NCBI GenBank assembly: GCA_026003895.1
Contig: BPIC01000005.1
Location: forward strand, 1 to 64,000
DNA length: 64,000 nucleotides
Source of the DNA: Dehalococcoidia bacterium
GTDB lineage: Bacteria > Chloroflexota > Dehalococcoidia > SpSt-223
Direction: 5' to 3'
Within the stretch, counting starts at the first letter, position 1. Every line of letters starts with the position of its first letter. A program made the position numbers and the translations under genes. The notes below the pieces were generated by a model. The model was given only the letters and a program-made list of their open reading frames with translations. It was not told the origin of the DNA and did not search any database. This document shows positions 8,964-20,105 of this stretch, piece after piece.

Positions 8964-8992
8964 AGTCTACCACTCCGATCTGGGTGAGTCAA
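8964..8992 (-). promoter_or_regulatory. Predicted promoter of secreted paralogue 4
   Basis: Minus-strand TTGACT (8987-8992), 17-nt spacer, TAGACT (8964-8969), about 130 nt upstream of the ATG at 8833. Confidence 0.6.
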
Positions 8993-9049
8993 TACGATAC
9001 CGGACGCTGTCGAAACGCATTCCAATCGCCGTTCTTGCTCCGGACCTCG

Positions 9050-9079
9050 TTGTGAGACCGGGGGTTCGAATGGTAAAAT
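9050..9079 (+). promoter_or_regulatory. Predicted promoter placing the transcription start at the GTG of the next gene
   Basis: TTGTGA (9050-9055), 18-nt spacer, TAAAAT (9074-9079). The expected transcription start (7 nt after the -10) falls on the GTG at 9086, so the mRNA could be leaderless. No Shine-Dalgarno sequence is visible before that GTG. Confidence 0.5.
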
Positions 9080-9085
9080 TCGGGT

Positions 9086-11993
<2,908 letters not shown>

Positions 11994-12173
11994 GTTCCTT
12001 CGTCAGAATCGGCGGGCCTCGACGCACGGGCGCTCACAGGGTGACCTGTGTCGCGTTCCCACTGGCAGAGCAGCCGGACGTTGAAACGCTGAAGGTCGGA
12101 TTGACGATACGAGGAACCGTGGATCGTTGAGCGGCGGGCCAAGGACATCTCGGCCGGCCCTCGATCAGATAGC

Positions 12174-13127
12174 TCACGAATGTCGAAGTGAGCGAGGTTG
12201 CCCCGTCAGGCTTGGTTGGTCAGAAGCGCCCCGTTCCTGGCGTTCCAGCCACGTGGCGAGGTCGGGCGGTAACGGTGATTCCACCTCAATCCAAGCGCCA
12301 TCGCGGGGGCGGCGAAAGCCGATGCGGTGGGCATGGAGGAACTGGCGCGGCGGACCGTTCTTGCGTGGCCGGCCATAGACCGTGTCTCCCACAACAGGGT
12401 GGCCGATTGCGGCAAGGTGGACGCGAATCTGATGCGTGCGGCCCGTGATCAAGTTCAGTTCGAGCAGGCTCAAGGGACCGAGTGTTCGCAAGGTGCGATA
12501 CTCGGTGATCGCCTCGCGGCCGCCCGCGACGACCGCCATGCGCTGGCGATGCCGTGGATCACGAGCGATCGGCGCTTCGATCCGCCCGTGTGGTGGGCTT
12601 GGATGGCCCTCGACCAATGCGAGGTACGTCTTGACGACACGGCGCTCGCGGATCTGCCGGGCGAGCTGTCGCTCGCCTTGCGCCGTCTTGGCAACGACGA
12701 GCACGCCCGAGGTGTCTTTGTCCAACCGGTGCACGATACCCGGGCGGGCGGTCTCGCCGACGCCCGCCAATTGACCGCCGCGGCCCAGCAGCGCATGGAC
12801 GAGTGTGCCGCGCTCGTGCCCGCCCGCCGGATGGACGACGAGACCCGCGGGCTTATCCACCACCAGCAGGTCCTCGTCCTCATACAGAATGGGGACTGGA
12901 ATATCTTCGCCCTCGAGCGTGAGCGGCGCCGGGGTTGGAACGACGAGCGTAATCTGCTCGCCTCCGGCGAGACGCAGTCCCGGCTTCGCTGGCTTGCCGT
13001 TGACCGTTGCATTGCCGGTCTCGATCAGCGTGCGTACGAACGCGCGCGACAGGTCGGGACGCTGGTCTGCCAAGAACCGGTCGAGCCGTGCGCCCGCCTC
13101 GCCAACCGCTTCAATAATCTCGGCCAT
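12174..13127 (-). CDS. rluD: RluD-family 23S rRNA pseudouridine synthase
   Basis: 317 residues. Residues 12-70 are an S4 RNA-binding domain (ARLDRFLADQRPDLSRAFVR). The catalytic domain follows, with DLLVVDKPAGLVVHPAGGHE, the HRLDKDTSG motif containing the catalytic aspartate near 140, and LITGRTHQIRVHLAAIGHPV near 225. Cytoplasmic; expected to convert uridines of 23S rRNA helix 69 to pseudouridine if it is a true RluD, though RluC/RluA-type specificity cannot be excluded from sequence alone. It follows lspA by 4 nt on the minus strand, the common lspA-rluD pairing, so the two are probably one operon. Confidence 0.93.
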   Translation of the reverse strand: MAEIIEAVGEAGARLDRFLADQRPDLSRAFVRTLIETGNATVNGKPAKPGLRLAGGEQITLVVPTPAPLTLEGEDIPVPILYEDEDLLVVDKPAGLVVHPAGGHERGTLVHALLGRGGQLAGVGETARPGIVHRLDKDTSGVLVVAKTAQGERQLARQIRERRVVKTYLALVEGHPSPPHGRIEAPIARDPRHRQRMAVVAGGREAITEYRTLRTLGPLSLLELNLITGRTHQIRVHLAAIGHPVVGDTVYGRPRKNGPPRQFLHAHRIGFRRPRDGAWIEVESPLPPDLATWLERQERGASDQPSLTGQPRSLRHS

Positions 13128-13131
13128 GGTC

Positions 13132-13641
13132 CTAGGCGACGTCGTTTCGGCTGGCCGGAGCGGTCCGTGACTCGCGCGGGGCGACGATCAGGAGGTAGTA
13201 GCCCAGCACGATCACCCCGATCACGATGGACGAATCGGCGATGTTGAACACCGGCCAATACGGAAACTCAATGAAGTCGGTCACGTAACCTTGATGCAGA
13301 CGGTCGATGAGGTTGCCGATCGCGCCGCCAAGCTGCAGGCCGAGGCCGAGGCGGACCATCCACGCGTCGGCCGGCAGACGGCGAGAGTAGTAGAGAATCA
13401 GTCCCACCGCCACTATCGCGATCACGACGAACACCATGCTGCGGTCCTGGAACAGTCCAAACGCCGCCCCGGTGTTATTGATATGGCGGAACCGGATCGG
13501 CCACTCCTCGGGCACAGGTACACCGAGCGGCAACGTCGCTCGCACCCAGATCTTGGTGATCTGGTCGAGGACGATGACGGCAGCCGCCGTCGCGAAAAAG
13601 ATCCAGCCCTGTCTCACGGTTTGCTCGCACCTTGTGATCAC
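13132..13641 (-). CDS. lspA: Lipoprotein signal peptidase (signal peptidase II)
   Basis: Membrane aspartyl protease that removes signal peptides from prolipoproteins. Four membrane helices are visible, with the family motifs IRFRHINNTGAAFGLFQD (first catalytic region) and the C-terminal DFIEFPYWPVFNIADSSIVI containing the second catalytic aspartate, plus GAIGNLIDRLHQGYVTDF. Length 169 fits. The start is ambiguous: GTG 13641 gives MITRCEQTVRQGW, while an in-frame GTG shortly after would give MRQGWIFFATAAAV with AAGGTG upstream. Confidence 0.93.
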   Translation of the reverse strand: MITRCEQTVRQGWIFFATAAAVIVLDQITKIWVRATLPLGVPVPEEWPIRFRHINNTGAAFGLFQDRSMVFVVIAIVAVGLILYYSRRLPADAWMVRLGLGLQLGGAIGNLIDRLHQGYVTDFIEFPYWPVFNIADSSIVIGVIVLGYYLLIVAPRESRTAPASRNDVA

Positions 13642-13679
13642 CCGATTCTACCCGGTCGCTTCTCGACCGAGGTTGTCGG

Positions 13680-14540
13680 TCAGCCGAGCGACAACGCGAC
13701 GATTCCAATCACCATCAGTGCCGCTGCCAACAGACGGCGTAACGCCTCTGGCTCGCCTAAGAGCCTCGCCCCTAAGAGCGCCCCAACAACGATGCTGACC
13801 TCGCGCGCCGGCGCAATCGTGCTGACCGGACTGAACACCAACGCCGTCAGGACCAGAATGTATGAAAGCGGGCCGAGTATGCCGACGGCGAGCGCTTCGC
13901 GCCACGCCTGCCGCCACGTGCGGACGACGCGATCCCAATGGCGGAGTGCATACGGAGTCGTAAGAAGGGTCCGGCCTACGTCATTGCCCCAATTGAAGAT
14001 GAGGGGCGGTACGAGCAATACGCCAACGATCGTCTTGTCCCAGACAGTGTAGCAACCGATCAGGGCGCCGGTTAGCAGACCGAAGCTCACTGCCCGAGAG
14101 CTGCCCCCGTTGAGGATGGCGCTCCAGCCGCCAGTGAGGAGGAGCGCACTCGCCACGACGATCGCCCCACCGGCGAGAGTCAACACCGATGGCCGCTCTC
14201 CCAAAAGCACGATGGCCAGCACGGCCGCCAATGCTGGCCCAGAACCGCGTGCCAGCGGGTAGACGAGCGACAGGTCGCCCACGCGGTAACCCTGCTGGAG
14301 CACGATGTAATAGGCCAAATGAATCGCAATGCTGCCAGCCATAAACGCGAGTTCGGTTGGCCCGAGCGCGGGACGTTCGACGAGTGCGACGAGGAGCGCA
14401 ATCGGCGCGTAGATGACGGACGAAACGACACAGAACAACCAGACGAAGGTGAGGTCGCCACCGGCGCGCTTCGCGAGGAAGTTCCAACCGGCGTGAAGCA
14501 CCGCCGAGGCCAGGACAAGCGCAAGCGCGATCAGTGTCAT
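13680..14540 (-). CDS. EamA/DMT-family transporter
   Basis: 286 residues with about ten hydrophobic segments in two homologous halves, as in EamA (drug/metabolite transporter) proteins. The N-terminal half begins MTLIALALVLASAVLHAGWN, typical of the family, and contains YPLARGSGPALAAVLAIVLL; the C-terminal half has GPLSYILVLTALVFSPVST and AREVSIVVGALLGARLLGE. Substrate unknown. It is separated from lspA by about 40 nt on the same strand and could be the first gene of a short operon with it. Confidence 0.85.
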   Translation of the reverse strand: MTLIALALVLASAVLHAGWNFLAKRAGGDLTFVWLFCVVSSVIYAPIALLVALVERPALGPTELAFMAGSIAIHLAYYIVLQQGYRVGDLSLVYPLARGSGPALAAVLAIVLLGERPSVLTLAGGAIVVASALLLTGGWSAILNGGSSRAVSFGLLTGALIGCYTVWDKTIVGVLLVPPLIFNWGNDVGRTLLTTPYALRHWDRVVRTWRQAWREALAVGILGPLSYILVLTALVFSPVSTIAPAREVSIVVGALLGARLLGEPEALRRLLAAALMVIGIVALSLG

Positions 14541-14595
14541 CCGGACCCCTTCAACCGCTGGGCGGGGTACGGGCGGTGAACGGGGCGCGGGCGAG

Positions 14596-15033
14596 TTAGC
14601 CGCGTCGCCGGATCTGCTCGACGACCCGCTCGTTCTCGCCGGCGAGTCGAGTGACCAGCCCTTCGAGCTCGGTTACCTCGCCGTTGGTGCGAACACATTG
14701 GCGCTGCCAGGCCGCTTCCTCAAGCGTCGCCAGCTTCTCGGCGGCGATCCGGCTCTCGGCGTCAAATTCGTCTACCAGGTCCGCAATCGGGCGGTCGTCG
14801 TTGGGCGGCAGATCACGAACGAGCGCTGGCAGTGACGGTCGAAGTTGGGTCGTGATGCCGTCGATCCAACGGTTCAGCGCGAGGGCATATCGATGCAGGT
14901 AGCGGACAAGGTCGGCGGCCGACTTCCCATCATCGCCGGGTGCGGTAAGCTGGCTTGCGTCCATACTGGCGACGGCATCGCGAAGTGCCCTGCCGATGCT
15001 GCGATAGTGCGCGACAACCGCGGAATGTTCCAT
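14596..15033 (-). CDS. DinB-like / maleylpyruvate isomerase-like four-helix protein
   Basis: The reading frame is open far upstream, but ATG 15033 gives a sensible N-terminus (MEHSAVVAHYRSIGRALRDA) and a 145-residue product of the usual DinB-like length. All-helical pattern: LVRYLHRYALALNRWIDGI, then DRPIADLVDEFDAESRIAAE, AWQRQCVRTNGEVTELEGL and a Glu/Arg-rich last helix. DinB-like proteins often bind a metal through three histidines; here only scattered histidines are seen, so catalysis is doubtful. The assignment is from fold pattern, not a diagnostic motif. Confidence 0.5.
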   Translation of the reverse strand: MEHSAVVAHYRSIGRALRDAVASMDASQLTAPGDDGKSAADLVRYLHRYALALNRWIDGITTQLRPSLPALVRDLPPNDDRPIADLVDEFDAESRIAAEKLATLEEAAWQRQCVRTNGEVTELEGLVTRLAGENERVVEQIRRRG

Positions 15034-15882
15034 GGGTTGGCCCCCGGACGAGATGTCGCCGATGATACCGGAAATGGCACGGCCATCCGGAACCCCAATT
15101 GCGCGCCGAACGCGGCTGACGATGAGGGGAGTCGGCGCGGATCGGCCGACGAGGATTGCGGCACGCGACCGAGGCCACTCGACGCTGGCGAGCGCGCAGC
15201 CCGCCTCGCCCGTCATCTCATGCAGCGTGAGCCGACGTTGGCGCACTCGTGTTTGCCTCGCCAACCGCGAGGCTCTCGAAAGTTCTGCTCGACGAGTTCC
15301 TTGCACCGCTCGAACTGGCCCTGCGACTCTACGCGGAATGCAGCCGAGCGATTCGCCGATCGTTTCGACCGCGCGAGGCTCCCGCTGCCGCGTCGCCCCC
15401 GACGTACCCCGCGGAAAACACCTGCCTGCACCTCCACCAGCGTTCTCTTGACCGGCTTCAGCGAGTGCGTCCGTCCATTTTTTGACCTCACCGCCGCAAT
15501 GCGCTCTCTCGGTAAGCGCCGCCTTGCTGCTCTGGCGGACGTCCTCGGCTCCTTCTGAAACGGCGGGCACGCTTCGCACTGCGTCCAATCGTTGGCGGCG
15601 GACCGCAGCGGGAGGTGGCCATCGATGCGTTGGTCACAGTGCGCAGCATCTTTGCAGCCGTTTCGCGAGGTTGTGACGAACATTTGGTCCGTCGTTCCTA
15701 TGGCGAGAACCGCGTACGCCTTCAGCGTCGCACTCGATTTGTGAGGGCTCGATGGAGGCGGTCCAGTCGATCGTCAGCATGCCGTGCGAACGATGGACTG
15801 GCGGCGTGGGGAACGAGAGGCGGCGGTCCCGGGCCGTCGGCGAGTCAAGAGGCGACCACTATACTTCGCGCCGGAGGGTCGC
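15034..15882. other. Long intergenic region, no gene supported
   Basis: About 850 bases between the divergent DinB-like and aminotransferase genes. Open frames on both strands show no family pattern. A possible -10 for the plus-strand gene is TATACT at 15860-15865, without a convincing -35, which would give a very short leader. No tRNA or hairpin-plus-T-tract was seen. Confidence 0.4.
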
Positions 15883-16749
15883 ATGGAGCAGCTGGTCTAC
15901 CTGAACGGCGAGATCGTCCCATACTCCGAGGCACGTATTCCGGTTGAAGATCGCGGGTTCCTCTTTGGCGACGGAATCTATGAGGTGGTCCGCATCTACC
16001 ATGGCCGTCCCTTCGCGTTCGACCGCCATTTCGAACGACTCCGACGGTCGGCGGCCGAGATCCGATTGGATCTCGATATCGAGCGGCTGCGAGCGGATGC
16101 ACTCGACTTGATCGTCCGTCAGGGAATCGAGGAGGCGACGCTCTACTTGCAGGCGACCCGCGGCGTGGCGATTCGGAACCATGCGTTTCCGAGCGAGCCG
16201 GTCGCGTCGGTCATGATGCTGGTTCGGTCGGCGTCCGCTCCGAGCGCCGCCGTGCTCCAGAACGGCGTCCGCTGCATCACGTTGCCGGACGACCGCTGGG
16301 CGCGCTGTTCCATCAAGAGCATCAACCTCTTACCCAATGTGCTGGCGAAGCAACAGGCGGTCGAAGCTGGCTGCTACGAGGCGATTTATTTGCGCGATGG
16401 CTACATGACGGAGGGATCCAGCTCGAACAGTTGGGCCGTCCTCGACGGCGAACTGTGGACGGCGCCGAAAAGCAACTACATCCTCGGCGGGATTACCCGC
16501 GACGTGTTGCTTGAGCTCGCGCGTCAGGATGGCCTCCCTATCCGCGAAGAGCCGGTGCCGGGATGGCGCCTTGCGGCGGCCGACGAAATCCTCATCTCGT
16601 CGACGACGTCGGAAGTGCTGCCGGTGGTCGAGCTGGATGGCCGGCCGGTCGGCGCCGGACGGCCGGGACCGGTCTGGGAGCGGCTGTATCACCTCCTCCA
16701 GCGTGCGATCACTGTCGAATGCCGTCCGGAGCTGATTGAAGCCCGCTGA
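15883..16749 (+). CDS. dat: D-amino acid aminotransferase (class IV PLP aminotransferase)
   Basis: Class IV PLP enzyme expected to interconvert D-alanine and D-glutamate for peptidoglycan. ATG 15883 has GGAGGG 5 nt upstream; the upstream open frame is ignored. 288 residues: MEQLVYLNGEIVPYSEARIP, EDRGFLFGDGIYEVVRIYHG, then CSIKSINLLPNVLAKQQAVE containing the PLP lysine in SIKSINLLPN (typical of Dat), EAIYLRDGYMTEGSSSNSWA, and SNYILGGITRDVLLELAR binding the cofactor phosphate. Branched-chain aminotransferase (IlvE) is the alternative; the SIKS.NLLPN motif favours Dat. It stands alone and converges with fliM. Confidence 0.85.
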   Translation: MEQLVYLNGEIVPYSEARIPVEDRGFLFGDGIYEVVRIYHGRPFAFDRHFERLRRSAAEIRLDLDIERLRADALDLIVRQGIEEATLYLQATRGVAIRNHAFPSEPVASVMMLVRSASAPSAAVLQNGVRCITLPDDRWARCSIKSINLLPNVLAKQQAVEAGCYEAIYLRDGYMTEGSSSNSWAVLDGELWTAPKSNYILGGITRDVLLELARQDGLPIREEPVPGWRLAAADEILISSTTSEVLPVVELDGRPVGAGRPGPVWERLYHLLQRAITVECRPELIEAR

Positions 16750-16772
16750 CGGCGTGCTCACACGACGGAGCG

Positions 16773-17795
16773 TCAGAGAAACGAGTCGTCGTCGTCTTCG
16801 TCAAGAACGTCCTCGATTCGGACGGCGAGGTGCTTGCCGAGCGTGCCTGGCACCCCGGTGAATTTCGGGCGGGATCCGACTTTCACCGCAAGCGGCTTGG
16901 TCACGAGCGTATCCAGCGTCAACACGTCCCCGACTTCGAGCGCAAGCACATCGGCAATCGGTATACGAGCTTCGCCAAGGCAGACGGTGACCGGCACTCG
17001 GACGCTCTGAAGGTGTTGAGTGAGGGTCGCCGCCTGTTCCTCGTTGCCGGCCTTATTCTGGCTCAGCCAGATCTCCGCGGACAGTTGAGGGATGATCGGC
17101 TCGATGACGTTATGGGGAATACACAGAGAGATTGTCCCAACGGTGTCGAGAATGCGAACCTCGAACACGATGAGTACGACGACATCCGTCGGCAACGCGA
17201 TCTGAACCAGCGACGCATTCTGAGTGGTGTCCTCGAGGCGAGGCCGCACCTCAATGATGCCGCTCCAGATTTCGCGGACCGAGTAGAGGAGCGTGGTCAC
17301 GACCGTGCGCATGAGCGAGATCTCGATCTCGGTGACAGCCCGTCCTGGCGGCATTGGCCGACCGGGCCCGCCGAGCAACCGGTCCACGATCAAATAGGCC
17401 AACTCGAAATCGAGCTCGATGATCGCTCGGCCCGGCAGCGGATCGAGCGACACCAAATGAAGCACGACTGGTTCAGGGCGTTCGTCAATGTATTCCTTGA
17501 AACGCTTTTGTTCGAGGAGCATCAAGCTGCACTGGACGACGGTCCGCGTGTTGGCAGTCAGGGAAAACGAGAACGAGCGCGCGAGATTCTGATGAACAAT
17601 CTCGAGGGTCCGGAGCTGTTCTTTCGACAATTTGTCCGGTTGGCGGAAATCGTAGAGCCGGATCGTCGCGCCGGTCGGCGATAACGGAGTGATGCTGGGG
17701 GCGTCAGGAGAAACGACCGGCTCGCTCGCGCCACCGCCAAGGTCGGAGAGGAGCGCGTCGATTTCAGCTTGGCTTAGCTCATGTGGGTCGCTCAT
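16773..17795 (-). CDS. fliM: Flagellar motor switch protein FliM
   Basis: C-ring component that binds CheY-P and sets rotation direction. ATG 17795 is chosen (AGGAG upstream; MSDPHELSQAEIDALLSDLG is the conserved CheY-binding N-terminus). 340 residues: N-terminal peptide, middle CheC-like domain (IRLYDFRQPDKLSKEQLRT; LARSFSFSLTANTRTVVQCS; LLGGPGRPMPPGRAVTEIE), and the C-terminal SpoA domain (VPVTVCLGEARIPIADVLAL ... LDTLVTKPLAVKVGSRPKF). It is the last gene of the flagellar block, with about 95 nt to flgB upstream. No fliN or fliY follows. Confidence 0.95.
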   Translation of the reverse strand: MSDPHELSQAEIDALLSDLGGGASEPVVSPDAPSITPLSPTGATIRLYDFRQPDKLSKEQLRTLEIVHQNLARSFSFSLTANTRTVVQCSLMLLEQKRFKEYIDERPEPVVLHLVSLDPLPGRAIIELDFELAYLIVDRLLGGPGRPMPPGRAVTEIEISLMRTVVTTLLYSVREIWSGIIEVRPRLEDTTQNASLVQIALPTDVVVLIVFEVRILDTVGTISLCIPHNVIEPIIPQLSAEIWLSQNKAGNEEQAATLTQHLQSVRVPVTVCLGEARIPIADVLALEVGDVLTLDTLVTKPLAVKVGSRPKFTGVPGTLGKHLAVRIEDVLDEDDDDSFL

Positions 17796-17890
17796 CGCGT
17801 TCTCCTGCTCATTCAATCGGTTGCGACCGAGCGCCACTTCAGGCCCGGCTCGCGCTCAGCCTCGCCGCGGCGCGGTGCGGACGTGGCCAG

Positions 17891-18307
17891 CTACCGGCGT
17901 CCCTCGTTGATAGCCGTGCGCAGACCGGCGTACTTCGCCGAGACAAGGCTCGCAATGGCGTTGTAGCGCAGGCTCGTTTCGGCGAGGCGGGCCATCTCGC
18001 GGTCGAGGTCCACGGTGTTACCGTCGTTCCGGCGGGCAGTGCCGGGCGCGGAGGTGCGAGTGGCAATCGCTTCGAGCGAACCCGGTGATCCGCCGAGGTG
18101 ATTGGCGTGGGTGGTGACAAGCGCTGGGGTGGCGCCGGAACCGAGCGCCTGTTGCAACGCGCTCTCGAACGAGACGTCGACGGCTTGGTAGAACGGGGTG
18201 TCGACGTTGGCGATGTTGGCGGCGATTGCCCGCTGCCGTTGGGAGAGCCCGCCCAGCGCAGCAGTCAGGCCGCGCAGCGTCGTGCTTTCGAAGGGACGCA
18301 TGCTCAT
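17891..18307 (-). CDS. flgB: Flagellar basal-body rod protein FlgB
   Basis: Proximal rod subunit exported by the flagellar type III apparatus. 138 residues: STTLRGLTAALGGLSQRQRA then IAANIANVDTPFYQAVDVSF (the flagellar rod-protein N-terminal motif), a variable middle, and LDREMARLAETSLRYNAIAS at the C-terminal helix. The start overlaps the fliJ stop (ATGA). Usually flgB is followed by flgC and fliE at the head of this operon; here it sits at the tail, between fliJ and fliM, and neither flgC nor fliE is present in the window. Confidence 0.93.
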   Translation of the reverse strand: MSMRPFESTTLRGLTAALGGLSQRQRAIAANIANVDTPFYQAVDVSFESALQQALGSGATPALVTTHANHLGGSPGSLEAIATRTSAPGTARRNDGNTVDLDREMARLAETSLRYNAIASLVSAKYAGLRTAINEGRR

Positions 18308-18777
18308 CGTTCGGTTCCTCCTTCCAGCGAGCCGCGGCGGAGCAGGTGAAAGCGCACCGTCGCAATTTCGTCCGCCTGCCGAATCTCTTGGGTGCGCGCC
18401 TCCTCTGCCGACCGTGCTTGGTAGCGCTCCTTCAGTTTTTCGATGGCCTTTTGCTCTTGGTGCGCCCCGACCAACTCGCGGCGTTTCGCATCGCAGCGTG
18501 CCACGAGATCGGCAAGCGACATTTCCTCGGCGGCGATTCGCCGCTCCAGCCGCTCGGCATAGGCCTGCGCTTGGGCCATCGCGCGTAGGTCTAGCTTGCC
18601 GCTTCCCAGTCGCGCGAGGAGCCCGGCGCGCGTCGTTGCCAATTCGGCACGCAGGGCGTCGATCGCAGCGACCCGTTCAAGGCGTTGGCGCTCAAGCGCT
18701 GCAAACTCGCGCTCGAGCGCTTCGGTGCGTCGGCGGCGCATTTCCAGCACCGGCTCCAGCCGAAATCGGATGGTCAT
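18304..18777 (-). CDS. fliJ: Flagellar export protein FliJ
   Basis: 157 residues, almost entirely a charged coiled coil (FRLEPVLEMRRRRTEALERE; ALERQRLERVAAIDALRAEL; AIEKLKERYQARSAEEARTQ), the FliJ pattern. FliJ links the FliI ATPase to FlhA and recycles export chaperones. It overlaps fliI by 4 nt (ATGA) and flgB by 4 nt, so translation is probably coupled. Confidence 0.88.
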   Translation of the reverse strand: MTIRFRLEPVLEMRRRRTEALEREFAALERQRLERVAAIDALRAELATTRAGLLARLGSGKLDLRAMAQAQAYAERLERRIAAEEMSLADLVARCDAKRRELVGAHQEQKAIEKLKERYQARSAEEARTQEIRQADEIATVRFHLLRRGSLEGGTER

Positions 18778-20105
18778 GCCTCACCTGCGAGGGTGAGCAA
18801 TTGGTGAATGGTCTCCTCCCACGGCGCGGGATCGTCGAAGGGCTGGCGCAAGAATGCGAGGATGTCCGGCATCTGAGCGATCGCGCGGTCGATCACTGGG
18901 TTGCTTCCGCTCACGTAGGCGCCGATATTGATTAGGTCGCGGGCGTTCTCGTACGCCGCCAGCAACTCGCGCACGGTGCCGGCGGCAGCCTGATGCGCCT
19001 TGTCGGCGACCGTCGACATCAGGCGGCTGACGCTTCCCAGCACGTCGATCGCGGGATAGTGATTCTGCGCGGCCAATTCGCGACGCAGCACGATATGGCC
19101 GTCCAGCACGCTCCGGACCGTGTCGGTGATGGGCTCGTTCAAGTCGTCGCCTTCGACGAGGACGGTGTAGAAGCCGGTGATGGTGCCGCGCTCGCTGGCG
19201 CCGGTGCGCTCGAGCAGCTTCGGGATGAGCGCGAATACCGAGGGAGGATAGCCTTTCAGCGCAGGGGGTTCGCCTACCGCCAAGCCGATCTCCCGCTGTG
19301 CCATCGCGAAGCGGGTAACCGAGTCCATCATGAAATTGACGTGCAATCCGCGATCGCGGAAAAACTCGGCGATGCCGGTGGCGACCCACGCGGCCTTGAG
19401 CCGGATGAGCGCCGGGGTGTCGCTGGTCGCCACAACGACCACCGAGCGCGTCCGTCCGCGTTCACCAAGATCGCGGTCGAGAAACTCCTGCACCTCGCGA
19501 CCACGTTCGCCGATCAGGGCGATCACGTTGACGTCGGCGTCGCTATTGCGAGCGATCATGCCGAGGAGCGTGCTCTTGCCGACGCCCGAGCCAGCGAAGA
19601 TCCCCATGCGCTGACCTTTGCCAACGGTCAGCAAGCCGTCGATCGCGCGGATGCCGGTCGCCAGCGATTCGACAATGCGCGGTCGGCTAAGGGGAGGTGG
19701 GGGGTCCGCGAGCAATGGCTGCTGGTGTGCGACGCCGAGCGGGCCGAGGCCGTCGAGCGGACGACCGAGGCCGTCGAGCACCCGACCGAGCAGTTCGGGT
19801 CCGACGGGGACCGCGAAGAGGCGCCCTCGGCTTCGTACCACCGTGCCGGGCTGAACCCCTGCGAGCTCGGCAAATGGCATCAGCATGACGCGGTCGCCTT
19901 TGAAGCCGACGACTTCAGCAGTAATGGGGTTCCGGCCGTCTTCGAGGTAGAGGGAGCAGAGTTCGCCGATTCGGCTCATCAACCCCTGCGCTTCGATCGT
20001 CAGGCCGATCACTTGGACGACTCGGCCTTCAGCGCGTACCGGAACACAGGTCGCCACAGCATTGCGGTAGCGGCCGAGATCAATCCTTACGGTCATCAAA
20101 TCCAC
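18774..20105 (-). CDS. fliI: Flagellum-specific ATP synthase FliI
   Basis: Cytoplasmic ATPase of the flagellar type III export apparatus. 443 residues: F1-beta-like N-terminal barrel, Walker A MGIFAGSGVGKSTLLGMIAR near residue 175, VIALIGERGREVQEFLDRDL, Walker B region LHVNFMMDSVTRFAMAQREI, and the ERTGASERGTITGFYTVLVE signature. The start overlaps fliH by 26 nt; a second in-frame ATG (MTVRIDLGRY, 3 codons on) is an equally good start. Confidence 0.96.
   Translation of the reverse strand: MDLMTVRIDLGRYRNAVATCVPVRAEGRVVQVIGLTIEAQGLMSRIGELCSLYLEDGRNPITAEVVGFKGDRVMLMPFAELAGVQPGTVVRSRGRLFAVPVGPELLGRVLDGLGRPLDGLGPLGVAHQQPLLADPPPPLSRPRIVESLATGIRAIDGLLTVGKGQRMGIFAGSGVGKSTLLGMIARNSDADVNVIALIGERGREVQEFLDRDLGERGRTRSVVVVATSDTPALIRLKAAWVATGIAEFFRDRGLHVNFMMDSVTRFAMAQREIGLAVGEPPALKGYPPSVFALIPKLLERTGASERGTITGFYTVLVEGDDLNEPITDTVRSVLDGHIVLRRELAAQNHYPAIDVLGSVSRLMSTVADKAHQAAAGTVRELLAAYENARDLINIGAYVSGSNPVIDRAIAQMPDILAFLRQPFDDPAPWEETIHQLLTLAGEA

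Noticed and set aside
9000..9085. GGGTTCGAAT resembling a tRNA T-loop
   Set aside because: No matching T-stem, acceptor stem or anticodon arm can be folded around it; the bases fit a promoter spacer better.
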